A DNA stretch of 64,000 nucleotides, from NCBI GenBank assembly GCA_963711455.1, contig CAVQEH010000002.1, positions 1 to 64,000 on the forward strand. Direction: 5' to 3'. Below are positions 53,565-61,551 of this stretch, piece by piece. The translations under genes and the position numbers were made by a program. The number at the start of each line of letters is the position of its first letter. The stretch's first letter is position 1. The stretch is from DATFVA01 sp963711455 (GTDB taxonomy: Bacteria; Bacteroidota; Ignavibacteria; Ignavibacteriales; Ignavibacteriaceae). The notes beneath the pieces were generated by a model that was not told the origin of the DNA, ran no database searches, and saw nothing but the letters and a program-made list of their open reading frames with translations.

Positions 53565-54917
53565 TTATTTCATTAAGATCATTTTCTTTACTGATGTAAA
53601 GTTTCCGCTTGTAAGCCTGTAAAAATAAATTCCTGATGAAAGATTGCGTGCATTAAATTCAGCTTTATAACTTCCTGCAACTTTAAATTCATTCACAATT
53701 GTTGCAACTTCTTTCCCCAGCACATTGTAAACTTTTAATGAGACAAAGCCCGGGTTGGATAACTGGTAACTTATAACTGTACCGGGATTGAAAGGATTAG
53801 GGTAATTCTGTGCAAGTGAAAAAGTATGTACATTCTGATTATCAATTACGTTGGAAGCTGTTCCGGTAAAACCGCAAATCATTCCATAGTCGCCGGTAAG
53901 CCATCCGTTTTGAGCATCAACAAAATACATACTAAAAATACTGTTGTTGCCTTGTGTTCCCTGGAGAGGAGTTTCTTCAGTTGTCCAGCTTACACCGCCG
54001 TTAGTGGTATGCTGAACAATGCCGTAACCATTGCCATCGGCAGAAGAGATCCACCCGTTGTTTGCGTCAAGAAAGAAAACCGCTTTGCTTGTGTAATCTG
54101 GATTTATTCCGCTGTTTGTTACAATTGTCCAGTTAATGCCGCCGTCGTTTGTTTTAATAACCTTTCCGTTTTTTCCCGCTGCCCATCCGTTCTGTAAATC
54201 TGAAAAATATATTGCATTGTATGAGCCCTCGGTGGTGTCTGTATATTGCTCTGTCCAGTCTGTACCTCCGTTTGTGGTATTAAATATTTTAAATGGAGGT
54301 TGTGATTGTTCCGGACCGTTTCCAAAAAATGCCCATCCGTTGTCTGCATCTTTAAAATAAAATATCCCGGTTCCGTTAAACGGAAGCCAGTTGTTTCCGC
54401 CGTCTGTAGTCCTGAGAAAAGTTGCTTGAAGTGTGGACATATTATAAATTAGAATCCATCCGTTATTTATATCAACAAATTGAATCTCTATACCAATATC
54501 ACCGGATGTGGTGGATAAAATTTTCTTTTGCCAGGTATTTCCGCCGTCGGTAGTTTGCTGTACTACAGCTCCGTAAGAAATATCTACAGTTGATCCTATA
54601 GAATTAATTTTCCAGCCATGTGTCGGGTTAACCCAGGACATTGATAATGCAGGATCAGAATAGCTCCAAACGGTATCAGCAGGAAAGGGAGTAACAACTG
54701 TCCAGTTGGCTCCTGCGTCTGTTGTGTGGAGAAGATCGCCGAGTCCGCCTGAAATCCATCCTTCTGTGGGGCTTACAAACTGAACTTTGCCTATCATTGC
54801 CTGGTCTCCGGTACCCAGCGGGTTTGTTTCTGCTGTCCAGCCGGATTGCGCCAAAGTAATGCTTGTTACAAAGCTAAAGAACATAACTAATGTAACCTGT
54901 AAACACTTTTTCATCAT
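53565..54917 (-). CDS. YCF48/BNR-like beta-propeller surface protein with sorting domain
   Basis: 450 residues with AGGAG before an ATGATG start. A signal peptide (ending LAQ) is followed by about six repeats of the YCF48/sialidase-like (BNR) type, each with GWISGG/GWAAGKNG, TTDAGANWTVV or TTDGGNNWLPF. The C-terminal sorting domain has NYPNPFNPGTVISYQLS, VYNVLGKEVATIV and SGIYFYRLTSGN, ending TSVKKMILMK. It is exported to the surface; ligand unknown. Its last 30 nt recur as a relic at 51685-51718. Confidence 0.85.
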   Translation of the reverse strand: MMKKCLQVTLVMFFSFVTSITLAQSGWTAETNPLGTGDQAMIGKVQFVSPTEGWISGGLGDLLHTTDAGANWTVVTPFPADTVWSYSDPALSMSWVNPTHGWKINSIGSTVDISYGAVVQQTTDGGNTWQKKILSTTSGDIGIEIQFVDINNGWILIYNMSTLQATFLRTTDGGNNWLPFNGTGIFYFKDADNGWAFFGNGPEQSQPPFKIFNTTNGGTDWTEQYTDTTEGSYNAIYFSDLQNGWAAGKNGKVIKTNDGGINWTIVTNSGINPDYTSKAVFFLDANNGWISSADGNGYGIVQHTTNGGVSWTTEETPLQGTQGNNSIFSMYFVDAQNGWLTGDYGMICGFTGTASNVIDNQNVHTFSLAQNYPNPFNPGTVISYQLSNPGFVSLKVYNVLGKEVATIVNEFKVAGSYKAEFNARNLSSGIYFYRLTSGNFTSVKKMILMK

Positions 54918-55360
54918 TTTTCTCCTGTGTGTTTTACTTGATGGTTAATGCATTCAAACATTCTACCGGTTTGGCGGCTGTTAAAATGCATCCATCAGGG
55001 AGTAGGTTGTTGGAAATGAAATGGAGATGTGGAATTACCTCTTTTAAAGCATTGACAGGGGCTGCGGAAGACAAGTTCATAAAAGTAAGTCCACAATATC
55101 GTTTCAATAATTAGGTAATGTACGGGCATAGACAAAATATATGCCATTATTTATCATTTTACTTTTATCATTTATGAACCTGTACACAGTTATATTTTAG
55201 CTTAAGCACACTCCTCTCAGGCAACAATTACAATATTTTTGGTAATCTTTTCTCTTTTGTTAATATTTTTTCGGTGAGCATTGTCACCTCGGGCCCGCTT
55301 GCTTTATATAGGTGCCCGCTATCGGCGGTTCTCTGAAGTGTGAGGTAATAACCACAAAGG
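54918..55360. other. Gene-free stretch before the repeat cluster
   Basis: No credible open frame. It holds a small GGTGAG-CATTG-TCACC hairpin near 55273 and, just before 55361, AATAACCACAAAGG, which is also found at the ends of repeat copies A and D. It is probably the promoter region of the 53565 gene plus decayed repeat sequence. Confidence 0.4.
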
Positions 55361-55535
55361 TTTAGAGGTGGGTATGGATCTGCCGGCATATTTAATATTG
55401 CCGGCCTTTGATGAATAATGTAATTATATTTTTATGCTTCATTGCAGAAACTAATTCTAAAAAATCTTCACTCAAAATATTAAATCAAATGAAAGCATTT
55501 CAAATAAAAAGAAAAGATACATATAAAAGTCTCCT
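55361..55535 (+). repeat. 175-bp perfect direct repeat, left copy (with repeat copy B)
   Basis: Bases 55361-55535 appear identical to 56177-56351. The unit starts TTTAGAGGTGGGTATGGATC, contains GCCGGCA-N10-TGCCGGC at about 55382-55405, then the AT-rich leader of the dispersed repeat. Immediately after it the hairpin of copy B (55531-55567) has the nested form with an inner GCCTGCC-CACC-GGCAGGC; the right copy has the simple form. Confidence 0.85.
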
Positions 55536-55584
55536 TCCCTGCCTGCCCACCGGCAGGCGGGGAGGAGATTTAGAGGTGGGTTTA

Positions 55585-55959
55585 TTACCCGGAATTCTCA
55601 TCAACCCATTTCTCAATCTTTTCTATAACCTTATCAAGTTCATATCTTATATCAGTATCATCAAATCTAAGGACAGTAACACCAAGCTTATTTAATCTTT
55701 TGTCTTTTCGTTTATCCCTTTCTTCATTTCCGTAATGACTTTCACCGTCAACCTCAATTGCCAGTTGAAGGTCTTTACAATAAAAATCAACTATATAATT
55801 ATCAATTGGTCTTTGCCTGTCGAAGTCGTAACCTCTTATTTGTTTTCCCTTTAAATAATTCCATAGCATAATTTCTGTAAAGGTAGAGTCATTTCTTAGT
55901 TTTCTCGCGTACTCTTTAAGCTTAGGGTTGTATGGAATTATTTTTCTCCGCCTTTCCAT
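55585..55959 (-). CDS. DUF559 endonuclease (Vsr-like PD-(D/E)XK fold) inside a repeat cluster
   Basis: 124 residues from the ATG at 55959; the frame is open further but that part reads through the palindromic repeat. The sequence has LRNDSTFTEIMLWNYLKGKQ (22-41), then GYDFDRQRPIDNYIVDFYC with Asp58, then AIEVDGESHYG with Glu69, Asp71 and His75, and VLRFDDTDI, the DUF559 pattern related to Vsr nucleases. The catalytic residues are intact. The gene is bounded by GGTGGGTT-type repeat ends in inverted orientation (copy B on its 3' side, 55999-56030 on its 5' side). It could be the enzyme that spreads these repeats, which is an inference. Confidence 0.85.
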   Translation of the reverse strand: MERRRKIIPYNPKLKEYARKLRNDSTFTEIMLWNYLKGKQIRGYDFDRQRPIDNYIVDFYCKDLQLAIEVDGESHYGNEERDKRKDKRLNKLGVTVLRFDDTDIRYELDKVIEKIEKWVDENSG

Positions 55960-55998
55960 TGTGAGGGAAACATAACAAATATCTTTTAAACAAGAAAG

Positions 55999-56030
55999 AA
56001 CCCACCCCTTCTTCCCCTCCAAAGGAGGGG
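55999..56030 (-). repeat. Palindromic repeat arm at the 5' side of the DUF559 gene
   Basis: AACCCACCCCTTCTT followed by the perfect hairpin CCCCTCC-AAA-GGAGGGG (56014-56030). Read on the minus strand it is hairpin, then AAGAAGGGGTGGGTT, pointing to the nuclease gene; copy B does the same from the other side. Confidence 0.75.
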
Positions 56031-56076
56031 ACAACTACGCGTGTTTGGAGTAGTGTATTTGTACAGAGAAAGATAA

Positions 56077-56190
56077 AACTAATTCTAAAAAGCCCTCACT
56101 CAAAATTTTATATTGCACGAAAGCATTTCAAACAGACAGACCAGATGCTTATGAAAGTCTCCTCCCCGGGAGGAGATTTAGAGGTGGGTA
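56077..56190 (+). repeat. Dispersed palindromic repeat, copy C
   Basis: AACTAATTCTAAAAAGCCCT onward, diverged from the others (CACGAAAGCATTTCAAACAG), with the simple hairpin CTCCTCC-CCG-GGAGGAG at 56159-56175 followed by ATTTAGAGGTGGGTATGG. It shares the GACAGACCAGATGCTTAT version of the leader with copy A. Confidence 0.8.
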
Positions 56191-56395
56191 TGGATCTGCC
56201 GGCATATTTAATATTGCCGGCCTTTGATGAATAATGTAATTATATTTTTATGCTTCATTGCAGAAACTAATTCTAAAAAATCTTCACTCAAAATATTAAA
56301 TCAAATGAAAGCATTTCAAATAAAAAGAAAAGATACATATAAAAGTCTCCTCCTTTGGAGGAGATTTAGAGGTGGGTATAAAAACCACAAAGGAT
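56177..56395 (+). repeat. 175-bp direct repeat, right copy (56177-56351), with repeat copy D
   Basis: 56177-56351 repeats 55361-55535 exactly by eye. It continues into copy D, whose hairpin is the simple CTCCTCC-TTT-GGAGGAG (56347-56363), followed by ATTTAGAGGTGGGTATAAAA and CCACAAAGGAT. The repeat period is 816 bp and the DUF559 gene lies inside it. Confidence 0.85.
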
Positions 56396-56661
56396 TTAGT
56401 TTCTTCGCCCCGGCGTGTGGTGGGTAAATTACCTGGCAGAGGTTGGCAACCATCATCCATCAAATATCATCCATCCCTTCTTCAATCAACAATCATACAC
56501 TGTTTTTTTAACTGAATTATTCTACTGTGACATTCAACATATAGATAAAATATTATCATTAATCTATTATTGATTTGAGCATTGCTGTTTTAATTTTACA
56601 TCTTCCTTGAGCAGCATTTTTTAATTTAAATTAATTATCCAAAAATCTGAGGAGGCTAATT
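56396..56661. other. Gene-free stretch between repeats and the SnoaL-like gene
   Basis: No open frame of note. Contains direct CATCCATCAAATATCATCCATC sequence near 56452-56473 and the ribosome site GAGGAGG just before 56662. It should hold the promoter of the next gene. Confidence 0.35.
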
Positions 56662-57171
56662 ATGTACAGGTATTTTATGTCTATCATCTTGCTGCTGACC
56701 ATTTCATTATGCGTTAATGGTCAGGATATGAGCAAGAAACCAATGAAAGCGAAATATAAATCAGTCTATAACGAAGCATTGGACGCTATGACCAGCGGAA
56801 AGGTTGATGAGCTGGATAAAATTATGACCCAGGATATGATTGAACATGATCCCAGCCCGACAATGTCGAAAAAAACCGGCATCGATGCGGTTAAAGAAGT
56901 TTTCACCTATTATCATAAAGTTTTCCCCGATCTGAAAGCAAAGGTTCATAACACTGCTGTTTCCGGCGATTATCTTTTTGCCTATTTAACTTTTTCAGGC
57001 ACCACGTCCGAGCCGTATATGGGTATGCCTGCCGGCAGTAAAATAAAGATGAACCAGGTAGACCTTATCCGCTTCAACGGAGATAAGATAGCCGAGCACT
57101 GGGGTTTCACATCCAACACCGATATGATGGAAATGATGCAGAAAAATTCTTCAATGGATAAAAAGAAATAA
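56662..57171 (+). CDS. SnoaL-like/ester cyclase-fold protein, exported
   Basis: 169 residues with TGAGGAGG before the ATG. A signal peptide ends CVNGQ at about 21. Residues 35-160 form a SnoaL-like (NTF2 fold) domain: NEALDAMTSGKVDELDKIM, HDPSPTMSKKTGIDAVKEVF, HKVFPDLKAKVHNTAVSGDY and MPAGSKIKMNQVDLIRFNGDKIAEHWG, which is the usual pattern of ester-cyclase-like proteins. The substrate is unknown and many members have no proven activity. A hairpin follows 9 nt after the stop. Confidence 0.8.
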   Translation: MYRYFMSIILLLTISLCVNGQDMSKKPMKAKYKSVYNEALDAMTSGKVDELDKIMTQDMIEHDPSPTMSKKTGIDAVKEVFTYYHKVFPDLKAKVHNTAVSGDYLFAYLTFSGTTSEPYMGMPAGSKIKMNQVDLIRFNGDKIAEHWGFTSNTDMMEMMQKNSSMDKKK

Positions 57172-57179
57172 TATTTTCA

Positions 57180-57204
57180 GGTGTCACGGTTAAGCCGTGA
57201 CACC
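57180..57204 (+). terminator. Terminator-like hairpin after the SnoaL-like gene
   Basis: GGTGTCACGG and CCGTGACACC form a perfect 10-bp stem with a 5-nt loop. No T run follows, so it may be a 3' stabilising hairpin rather than an intrinsic terminator. Confidence 0.6.
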
Positions 57205-57261
57205 ATCTGAATTGAGAAAACTTTTCCACAATTCCTTACCGCTCTCTGTCACACCGGGCGT

Positions 57262-57305
57262 AACCTGCCGGTTTGTCTTTGCCGGGGTAAACCGTCAGGC
57301 AGGTT
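57262..57305. repeat. Imperfect palindrome before the convergent surface-protein gene
   Basis: AACCTGCC/GGCAGGTT outer arms and GGTTT/AAACC inner arms, interrupted by a few unpaired bases, 51 nt from the stop of the minus-strand gene. Probably part of the terminator region between the convergent genes. Confidence 0.5.
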
Positions 57306-57355
57306 TTGTAATCAATCTTCTATCATCCATACGCCGTCCTACATCAACCATCTTC

Positions 57356-60300
57356 CTACTTCATCAGCATCATCTTTTTTGTCTGGGTGAAGCCGTTAGT
57401 TTGCAGGCGATAGAAATAAACACCGCTTGCAAGTTTTGCCCCGTTAAACTGTACTGCATAAGTTCCCCTATTTAAAAATCCGTCTACAAGAGTCTGCACT
57501 TGCTGCCCGAGTATATTATAAATTATAAGAGATGCTTTGCCCGAAGAAGGCAGCTCAAATTTAATTGTCGATACAGGATTGAATGGATTAGGGTAATTCT
57601 GGTAGAGAGTAAACTTAACGGGAACAGTGTTATGTTCGGGTTTAATTCCTGTTATTGATCCATAACCAACTGCCGGAGCCCAGCCTTTATTATTATTTTC
57701 ATGGACTTCATTTGTAACCGCATTTTCCTGGTCAAGTACTGCATAAATTCTTACACTGTCTAAATTCTGGCTGAGCGGTATTGCCCATTGAACTGAAACA
57801 TTCCTGTAACCGCGTGCTGCAATTGTGGTGTCAACTGTAGTTTGGGCTATCATAGACCCGCCATTGTCCGGATCACCTTTATAAAATTTTACACTGAATG
57901 GGGTTGTGACAGCCTGCAGCCCGAAGTTACGTACTTTTGCGGTAATTGTAACGGTATCTCCGCCAAGCGGCTGAATCTTTGATAATCTTATATCTCTTGA
58001 ACGATAGCGGTATGTTGTATCATTACCCGGCAGGGGATAACCTTTTTCAGGGTCGTATCTCCACGGCAGACTAAAAGCAAGATCGGTCTTATTACCGTAG
58101 TGAGCTTGCCAGAATGAATTTCCCCCGGCAGGCAATTGAGTAACTTTATAATCCAAATCAAGCGCACCATAAGATGTCCAGTATGCATAAGGCTGTACAT
58201 AATAAGTTCCACTGGTTCCAAACTGATTATTTAAATGACCGAGGTCGCCTCTAACCTCCAGTGAATTCTGAACCCTGACAGTCTGGGTAGAAATTTCTCC
58301 AAGATTATAATGTCCGTTTGCCTCAACATCAACACCGGCATCAAAACCAAGTAAATTTATTGACAGATCAAGAGTTGCACCAACTTCCAGTCCTTCATCC
58401 CAGCTTGTTTCTACGTTGTGTTCCTGGAATGACTGAATCTGAAGGGAAACAAAACTATTCCCGGTTGCGCCAATTGTCTGTTCAGGAAAATCCACAATAA
58501 CACGGGAAGTATCATAAGTATCTGTTGATCTGTATGAAAGCACATTACCCGTTTCGTGATCAGGTCTGAATTGGTTGCCGAGTAAATCATCATCTTTCAT
58601 CTCTATCCATAACGGACGGGGATTTTTCGGAATAGTTACCATAAAATATCCGATCGGTGTCGGGTCCGGCCCGTTATAAACCGGGTACTCATAAAAATCT
58701 ATATCAAAAACATTCGAGTATATCCAGTCATCCCCTGCAGCAATTCTGCCGGTAGTTATCGTATATGATGTTCCTGATGATTGTTTATTACTGAAATTCT
58801 CACCGTACGTTGCCTTAACTTTTTCCTTAAGTAAAAACTGGGATGCAGTTATCGTAGCATCGCCGCCCCAGTCTTCGTGCACTTCGGTAGTAATTGTAGT
58901 ATCGCTGGTTGTTGATTGTATATACGATGAAGTGAAGCCGCAGTTCTGATCGGGATAACATCCGCTCAAATCGTAAGCAGTTCCGTCTATAATATCATAA
59001 TGAACCGGCGGAGTGTTCAGAACCACCTCCGGCTGCATAACACCGTTTCTGCTGTAATGTACAGGATCACCAAGTCTTACCCTGTCGCCATCAAAATCTC
59101 CTAAAGCTATTGCATATTTTCTTTGGTTGTTGGTTCTGGGTATTGCTTCTTCCTGCATTCTTCTTGCTTTTAGTGTGTAGTTTGTAAGGGTCGTATCAAG
59201 GCTGAATACATTCATTTCAAAATACTGCAATCCTCCCGGATCAAAGTCCTGGTAATTTTTTACAATTACTATTTCTGCACTCCGGTCAAGATCCATATCT
59301 CCTACAGCAAGAAAAGCATCGCTGTCCCAGTTTAACCCCGGTGTCAGTGCACTTTGCTGTGATTTGTACTGAGCGTTGAGATCATTATCAACTGAATAAA
59401 CATAAAATGTTGAGCCGGACATCAGAACCAGTTCATCATGATTATCTCTGTTAAGATCACCAGCGGCAATATTAAACAGTGGTATTTCATTCGGCCCCAC
59501 TAAATTATCAGCAACACGTTTTGAATCATCAACAATTATTGAATCAAGATTGTTCTTTATGTCAAGAAGATAAACGTAAGTATCATTTCCGGATTGTTCC
59601 CCCTGGAAAAATGAGAACCCGTAAGCAATTTCCTCTTCAGCATCGCCGTCAAATGATCCGGCAGTGCCGTCTATATTCACATCATATACGGTATATGCCG
59701 GTTCTTCAAAAACCTGCTTAGAGGATCTTCTTACAAAATTTCCATTATTATCAATAGTATAAATTGTAATCCACAAAGCCCAGTTGTTTGATCCGACCGG
59801 TTTAAGAAACAGCAATGCAATATCATCATACCCGTCGCTGTTAAAATCTCCTGTAACAACATCAAAATTATTCATGAATACATTGGCTTTATAAGATTGT
59901 TCATCATTAATACTTCCCTGCAGGTGCGGAACAAGACTCCCCGGGTTAAACCCGCATAACTGAAGATGTATTGTTGTATCCTGCCCCTGGAATGCGACTA
60001 CAAATTCTTCCTGGGAATTACCGAAAAAGTTTCCGGCTGCAACATGTATTTTATTTTTTTGAAAAGCTGCCAGTCCGTTTAACGTCAGCTCATTGGTGTT
60101 TGTCCATGATAAAGTTCCGGAATTTATTTCAGGAACAGAAACCCGGACGGTATTATCTTCCGATTCCCATGCAGCAACTAAATTTTTATATTCCCCGTCA
60201 AGAAAATTTCCTGACGCAACAGCAAGAGTTTTATTGCCTGTAATAGCTGAATCAATCTGCAGCGGTTTTCTTACCAGCGTTGAATCAACACCCCCCGGGC

Positions 60301-60511
60301 GGGTTAAATCGAGGTCGTAAATTCTTTGATGCAGATTCTGGTCATTCGAACTTGCTCCCTGGCTCCATATCATAATTAATTCATTTGAATTAACAAGATC
60401 TTTTACCTGGTTAAGCCTGTCCCTGTACCCGGAAGTCTGTGCGGGCATAAGTAAGCTGACCGTGAGAATTACTGTAAAAGTAAAAAGATAGAATAATCTT
60501 ATATTATTCAT
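57356..60511 (-). CDS. Large secreted FG-GAP/VCBS protein with CARDB and sorting domains
   Basis: 1051 residues. A signal peptide (ending PAQT) is followed by FG-GAP/VCBS-type repeats (for example VVTGDFNSDGYDDIALLF, IAAGDLNRDNHDELVLM, VGDMDLDRSAEIVIVKN, ALGDFDGDRV) that form a propeller with calcium-binding loops. A less regular middle (about 510-840) includes the GGDATITASQFLLKEKV segment. A CARDB domain (about 865-960, KIQPLGGDTVTITAKVRNFG ... EVHENNNKG) precedes the sorting domain NYPNPFNPVSTIKF, ending KKMMLMK. It is exported to the cell surface; a role in adhesion is possible but unproven. ATG at 60511 with AGGAG upstream. Confidence 0.87.
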   Translation of the reverse strand: MNNIRLFYLFTFTVILTVSLLMPAQTSGYRDRLNQVKDLVNSNELIMIWSQGASSNDQNLHQRIYDLDLTRPGGVDSTLVRKPLQIDSAITGNKTLAVASGNFLDGEYKNLVAAWESEDNTVRVSVPEINSGTLSWTNTNELTLNGLAAFQKNKIHVAAGNFFGNSQEEFVVAFQGQDTTIHLQLCGFNPGSLVPHLQGSINDEQSYKANVFMNNFDVVTGDFNSDGYDDIALLFLKPVGSNNWALWITIYTIDNNGNFVRRSSKQVFEEPAYTVYDVNIDGTAGSFDGDAEEEIAYGFSFFQGEQSGNDTYVYLLDIKNNLDSIIVDDSKRVADNLVGPNEIPLFNIAAGDLNRDNHDELVLMSGSTFYVYSVDNDLNAQYKSQQSALTPGLNWDSDAFLAVGDMDLDRSAEIVIVKNYQDFDPGGLQYFEMNVFSLDTTLTNYTLKARRMQEEAIPRTNNQRKYAIALGDFDGDRVRLGDPVHYSRNGVMQPEVVLNTPPVHYDIIDGTAYDLSGCYPDQNCGFTSSYIQSTTSDTTITTEVHEDWGGDATITASQFLLKEKVKATYGENFSNKQSSGTSYTITTGRIAAGDDWIYSNVFDIDFYEYPVYNGPDPTPIGYFMVTIPKNPRPLWIEMKDDDLLGNQFRPDHETGNVLSYRSTDTYDTSRVIVDFPEQTIGATGNSFVSLQIQSFQEHNVETSWDEGLEVGATLDLSINLLGFDAGVDVEANGHYNLGEISTQTVRVQNSLEVRGDLGHLNNQFGTSGTYYVQPYAYWTSYGALDLDYKVTQLPAGGNSFWQAHYGNKTDLAFSLPWRYDPEKGYPLPGNDTTYRYRSRDIRLSKIQPLGGDTVTITAKVRNFGLQAVTTPFSVKFYKGDPDNGGSMIAQTTVDTTIAARGYRNVSVQWAIPLSQNLDSVRIYAVLDQENAVTNEVHENNNKGWAPAVGYGSITGIKPEHNTVPVKFTLYQNYPNPFNPVSTIKFELPSSGKASLIIYNILGQQVQTLVDGFLNRGTYAVQFNGAKLASGVYFYRLQTNGFTQTKKMMLMK

Positions 60512-60530
60512 AAATATAGTCTCCTGTTAT

Positions 60531-60591
60531 GCTGAAAAACTCAATCCAGGCAGGTAATAGGAAGCGAATGTTACCTTTTTTGGTTTTCAGC
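60531..60591 (-). promoter_or_regulatory. Hairpin in the leader of the large surface-protein gene
   Basis: GCTGAAAAAC pairs with GGTTTTCAGC, and inside it GGTAA pairs with TTACC. On the minus strand the structure ends 20 nt before the start codon, just ahead of the GGAG ribosome site, so it could affect translation. Confidence 0.4.
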
Positions 60592-60861
60592 TTGGTTTAT
60601 AAATGATATTAAATCAAACTTTATTATTGATTTTTGTCCGTATTATTAAACGCAGGAAAAAGAGGTAAAATTGATAACGAAGTGATATTATTTTTCCCAG
60701 AAGCTCATTATTGTACTACCGCTAACCGACACTGCCCGGCTCTTCTGTGTAGAAGGAATAAATTATGTTTTTTATGAAAAGAAGATTGGGGGAATGGTTC
60801 CCAGCCTGGATTTTAATATCCATTTATCTATATTTTAGTTAATAAATAAAAGGAGTTATTA
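60592..60861. other. Gene-free stretch before the Vsr operon
   Basis: 270 nt with no credible frame; holds a small GGGAA-TGG-TTCCC dyad near 60790 and the AAGGAG ribosome site of the next gene. Probably two divergent promoters. Confidence 0.4.
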
Positions 60862-61131
60862 ATGAACATACAAAAAATCTTTAATGCCGTTGGGGAAGAG
60901 GAAATGAATTCTCCGCTTCCTTCAATTATTTATGAACTGGAAAATCAGGGTTACAAAGTTAAACTTGAAGGGTTGGGAGTTACAGCAGTAGATTTGGAAG
61001 ATAAATTATTTGAAGATCTTGAAAGAGCGGTTAATAACTTTCAGATAGAATTGATTAACAATAATGAACCGGAACAAAAGTTTAATCTGGTTTTTACTGA
61101 TTACCACAAATTTAATTTTCAATCGTGCTGA
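60862..61131 (+). CDS. Small protein upstream of vsr
   Basis: 89 residues with AAAAGGAG before the ATG. The N-terminal third is helical and the rest is strand-rich (NQGYKVKLEGLGVTAVDL, then the helix ERAVNNFQIELIN and FNLVFTDYHKF). No domain is recognised. Its stop lies 6 nt before the vsr start, so it is the first gene of the vsr-methyltransferase operon. It may be a regulator or a modification-linked accessory protein; nothing in the sequence decides this. Confidence 0.55.
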   Translation: MNIQKIFNAVGEEEMNSPLPSIIYELENQGYKVKLEGLGVTAVDLEDKLFEDLERAVNNFQIELINNNEPEQKFNLVFTDYHKFNFQSC

Positions 61132-61137
61132 AATTTA

Positions 61138-61551
61138 ATGGCTGATGTTCATAGTCCTGAAGTAAGAAGTTATAATATGAGTATGATTAAGGGGAAGAAT
61201 ACAAAACCCGAATTAATTGTAAGAAAATTTTTACACTCTCACGGTTTCAGATTTCGTTTGCACAGAAAAGATCTTCCCGGCAAACCTGATATAGTTTTAC
61301 CAAAACTTAACACTGTGATTTTTATTCATGGTTGTTTCTGGCATGGGCATAAGGACTGTAAATATTTTGTTATTCCCAAAACAAGAACAAAATGGTGGCT
61401 GAAAAAAATCAACGGGAATAAAGAAACGGATAAGAGAAATAATAATAAGCTTAGAAAGACAGGATGGAAAATTATAACCTTATGGGAATGTCAGTTGAGG
61501 CCAAAAAAAGTTAACAGAACGCTTACCAGTTTGGCATCAAAAATAAAATGA
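61138..61551 (+). CDS. vsr: Very short patch repair endonuclease
   Basis: 137 residues. The start RSYNMSMIKGKNTKPELIVRKF is the standard Vsr N-terminus; LPGKPDIVLPK holds catalytic Asp51, and IHGCFWHGH holds His64 and His69 together with a metal-binding Cys66. Vsr nicks T:G mismatches that arise from deamination of 5-methylcytosine, so it accompanies cytosine-5 methyltransferases. The next gene is such an enzyme and overlaps it by 4 nt (ATGA). Length is normal. Confidence 0.93.
   Translation: MADVHSPEVRSYNMSMIKGKNTKPELIVRKFLHSHGFRFRLHRKDLPGKPDIVLPKLNTVIFIHGCFWHGHKDCKYFVIPKTRTKWWLKKINGNKETDKRNNNKLRKTGWKIITLWECQLRPKKVNRTLTSLASKIK

Noticed and set aside
55408..55695. Open frame of 95 aa across repeat copy B (similar frames at 56224-56427 and 51668-51877)
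   Set aside because: The frames follow the repeat sequence itself, run through the palindrome, differ at their ends and have no ribosome site. The similarity comes from the DNA repeat and not from protein conservation.
55960..56034. N-terminal extension of the DUF559 gene to 56034
   Set aside because: The extra 25 residues translate the palindromic arm (Ser-Pro-Pro-Leu-Glu-Gly...). The ATG at 55959 starts the conserved domain.
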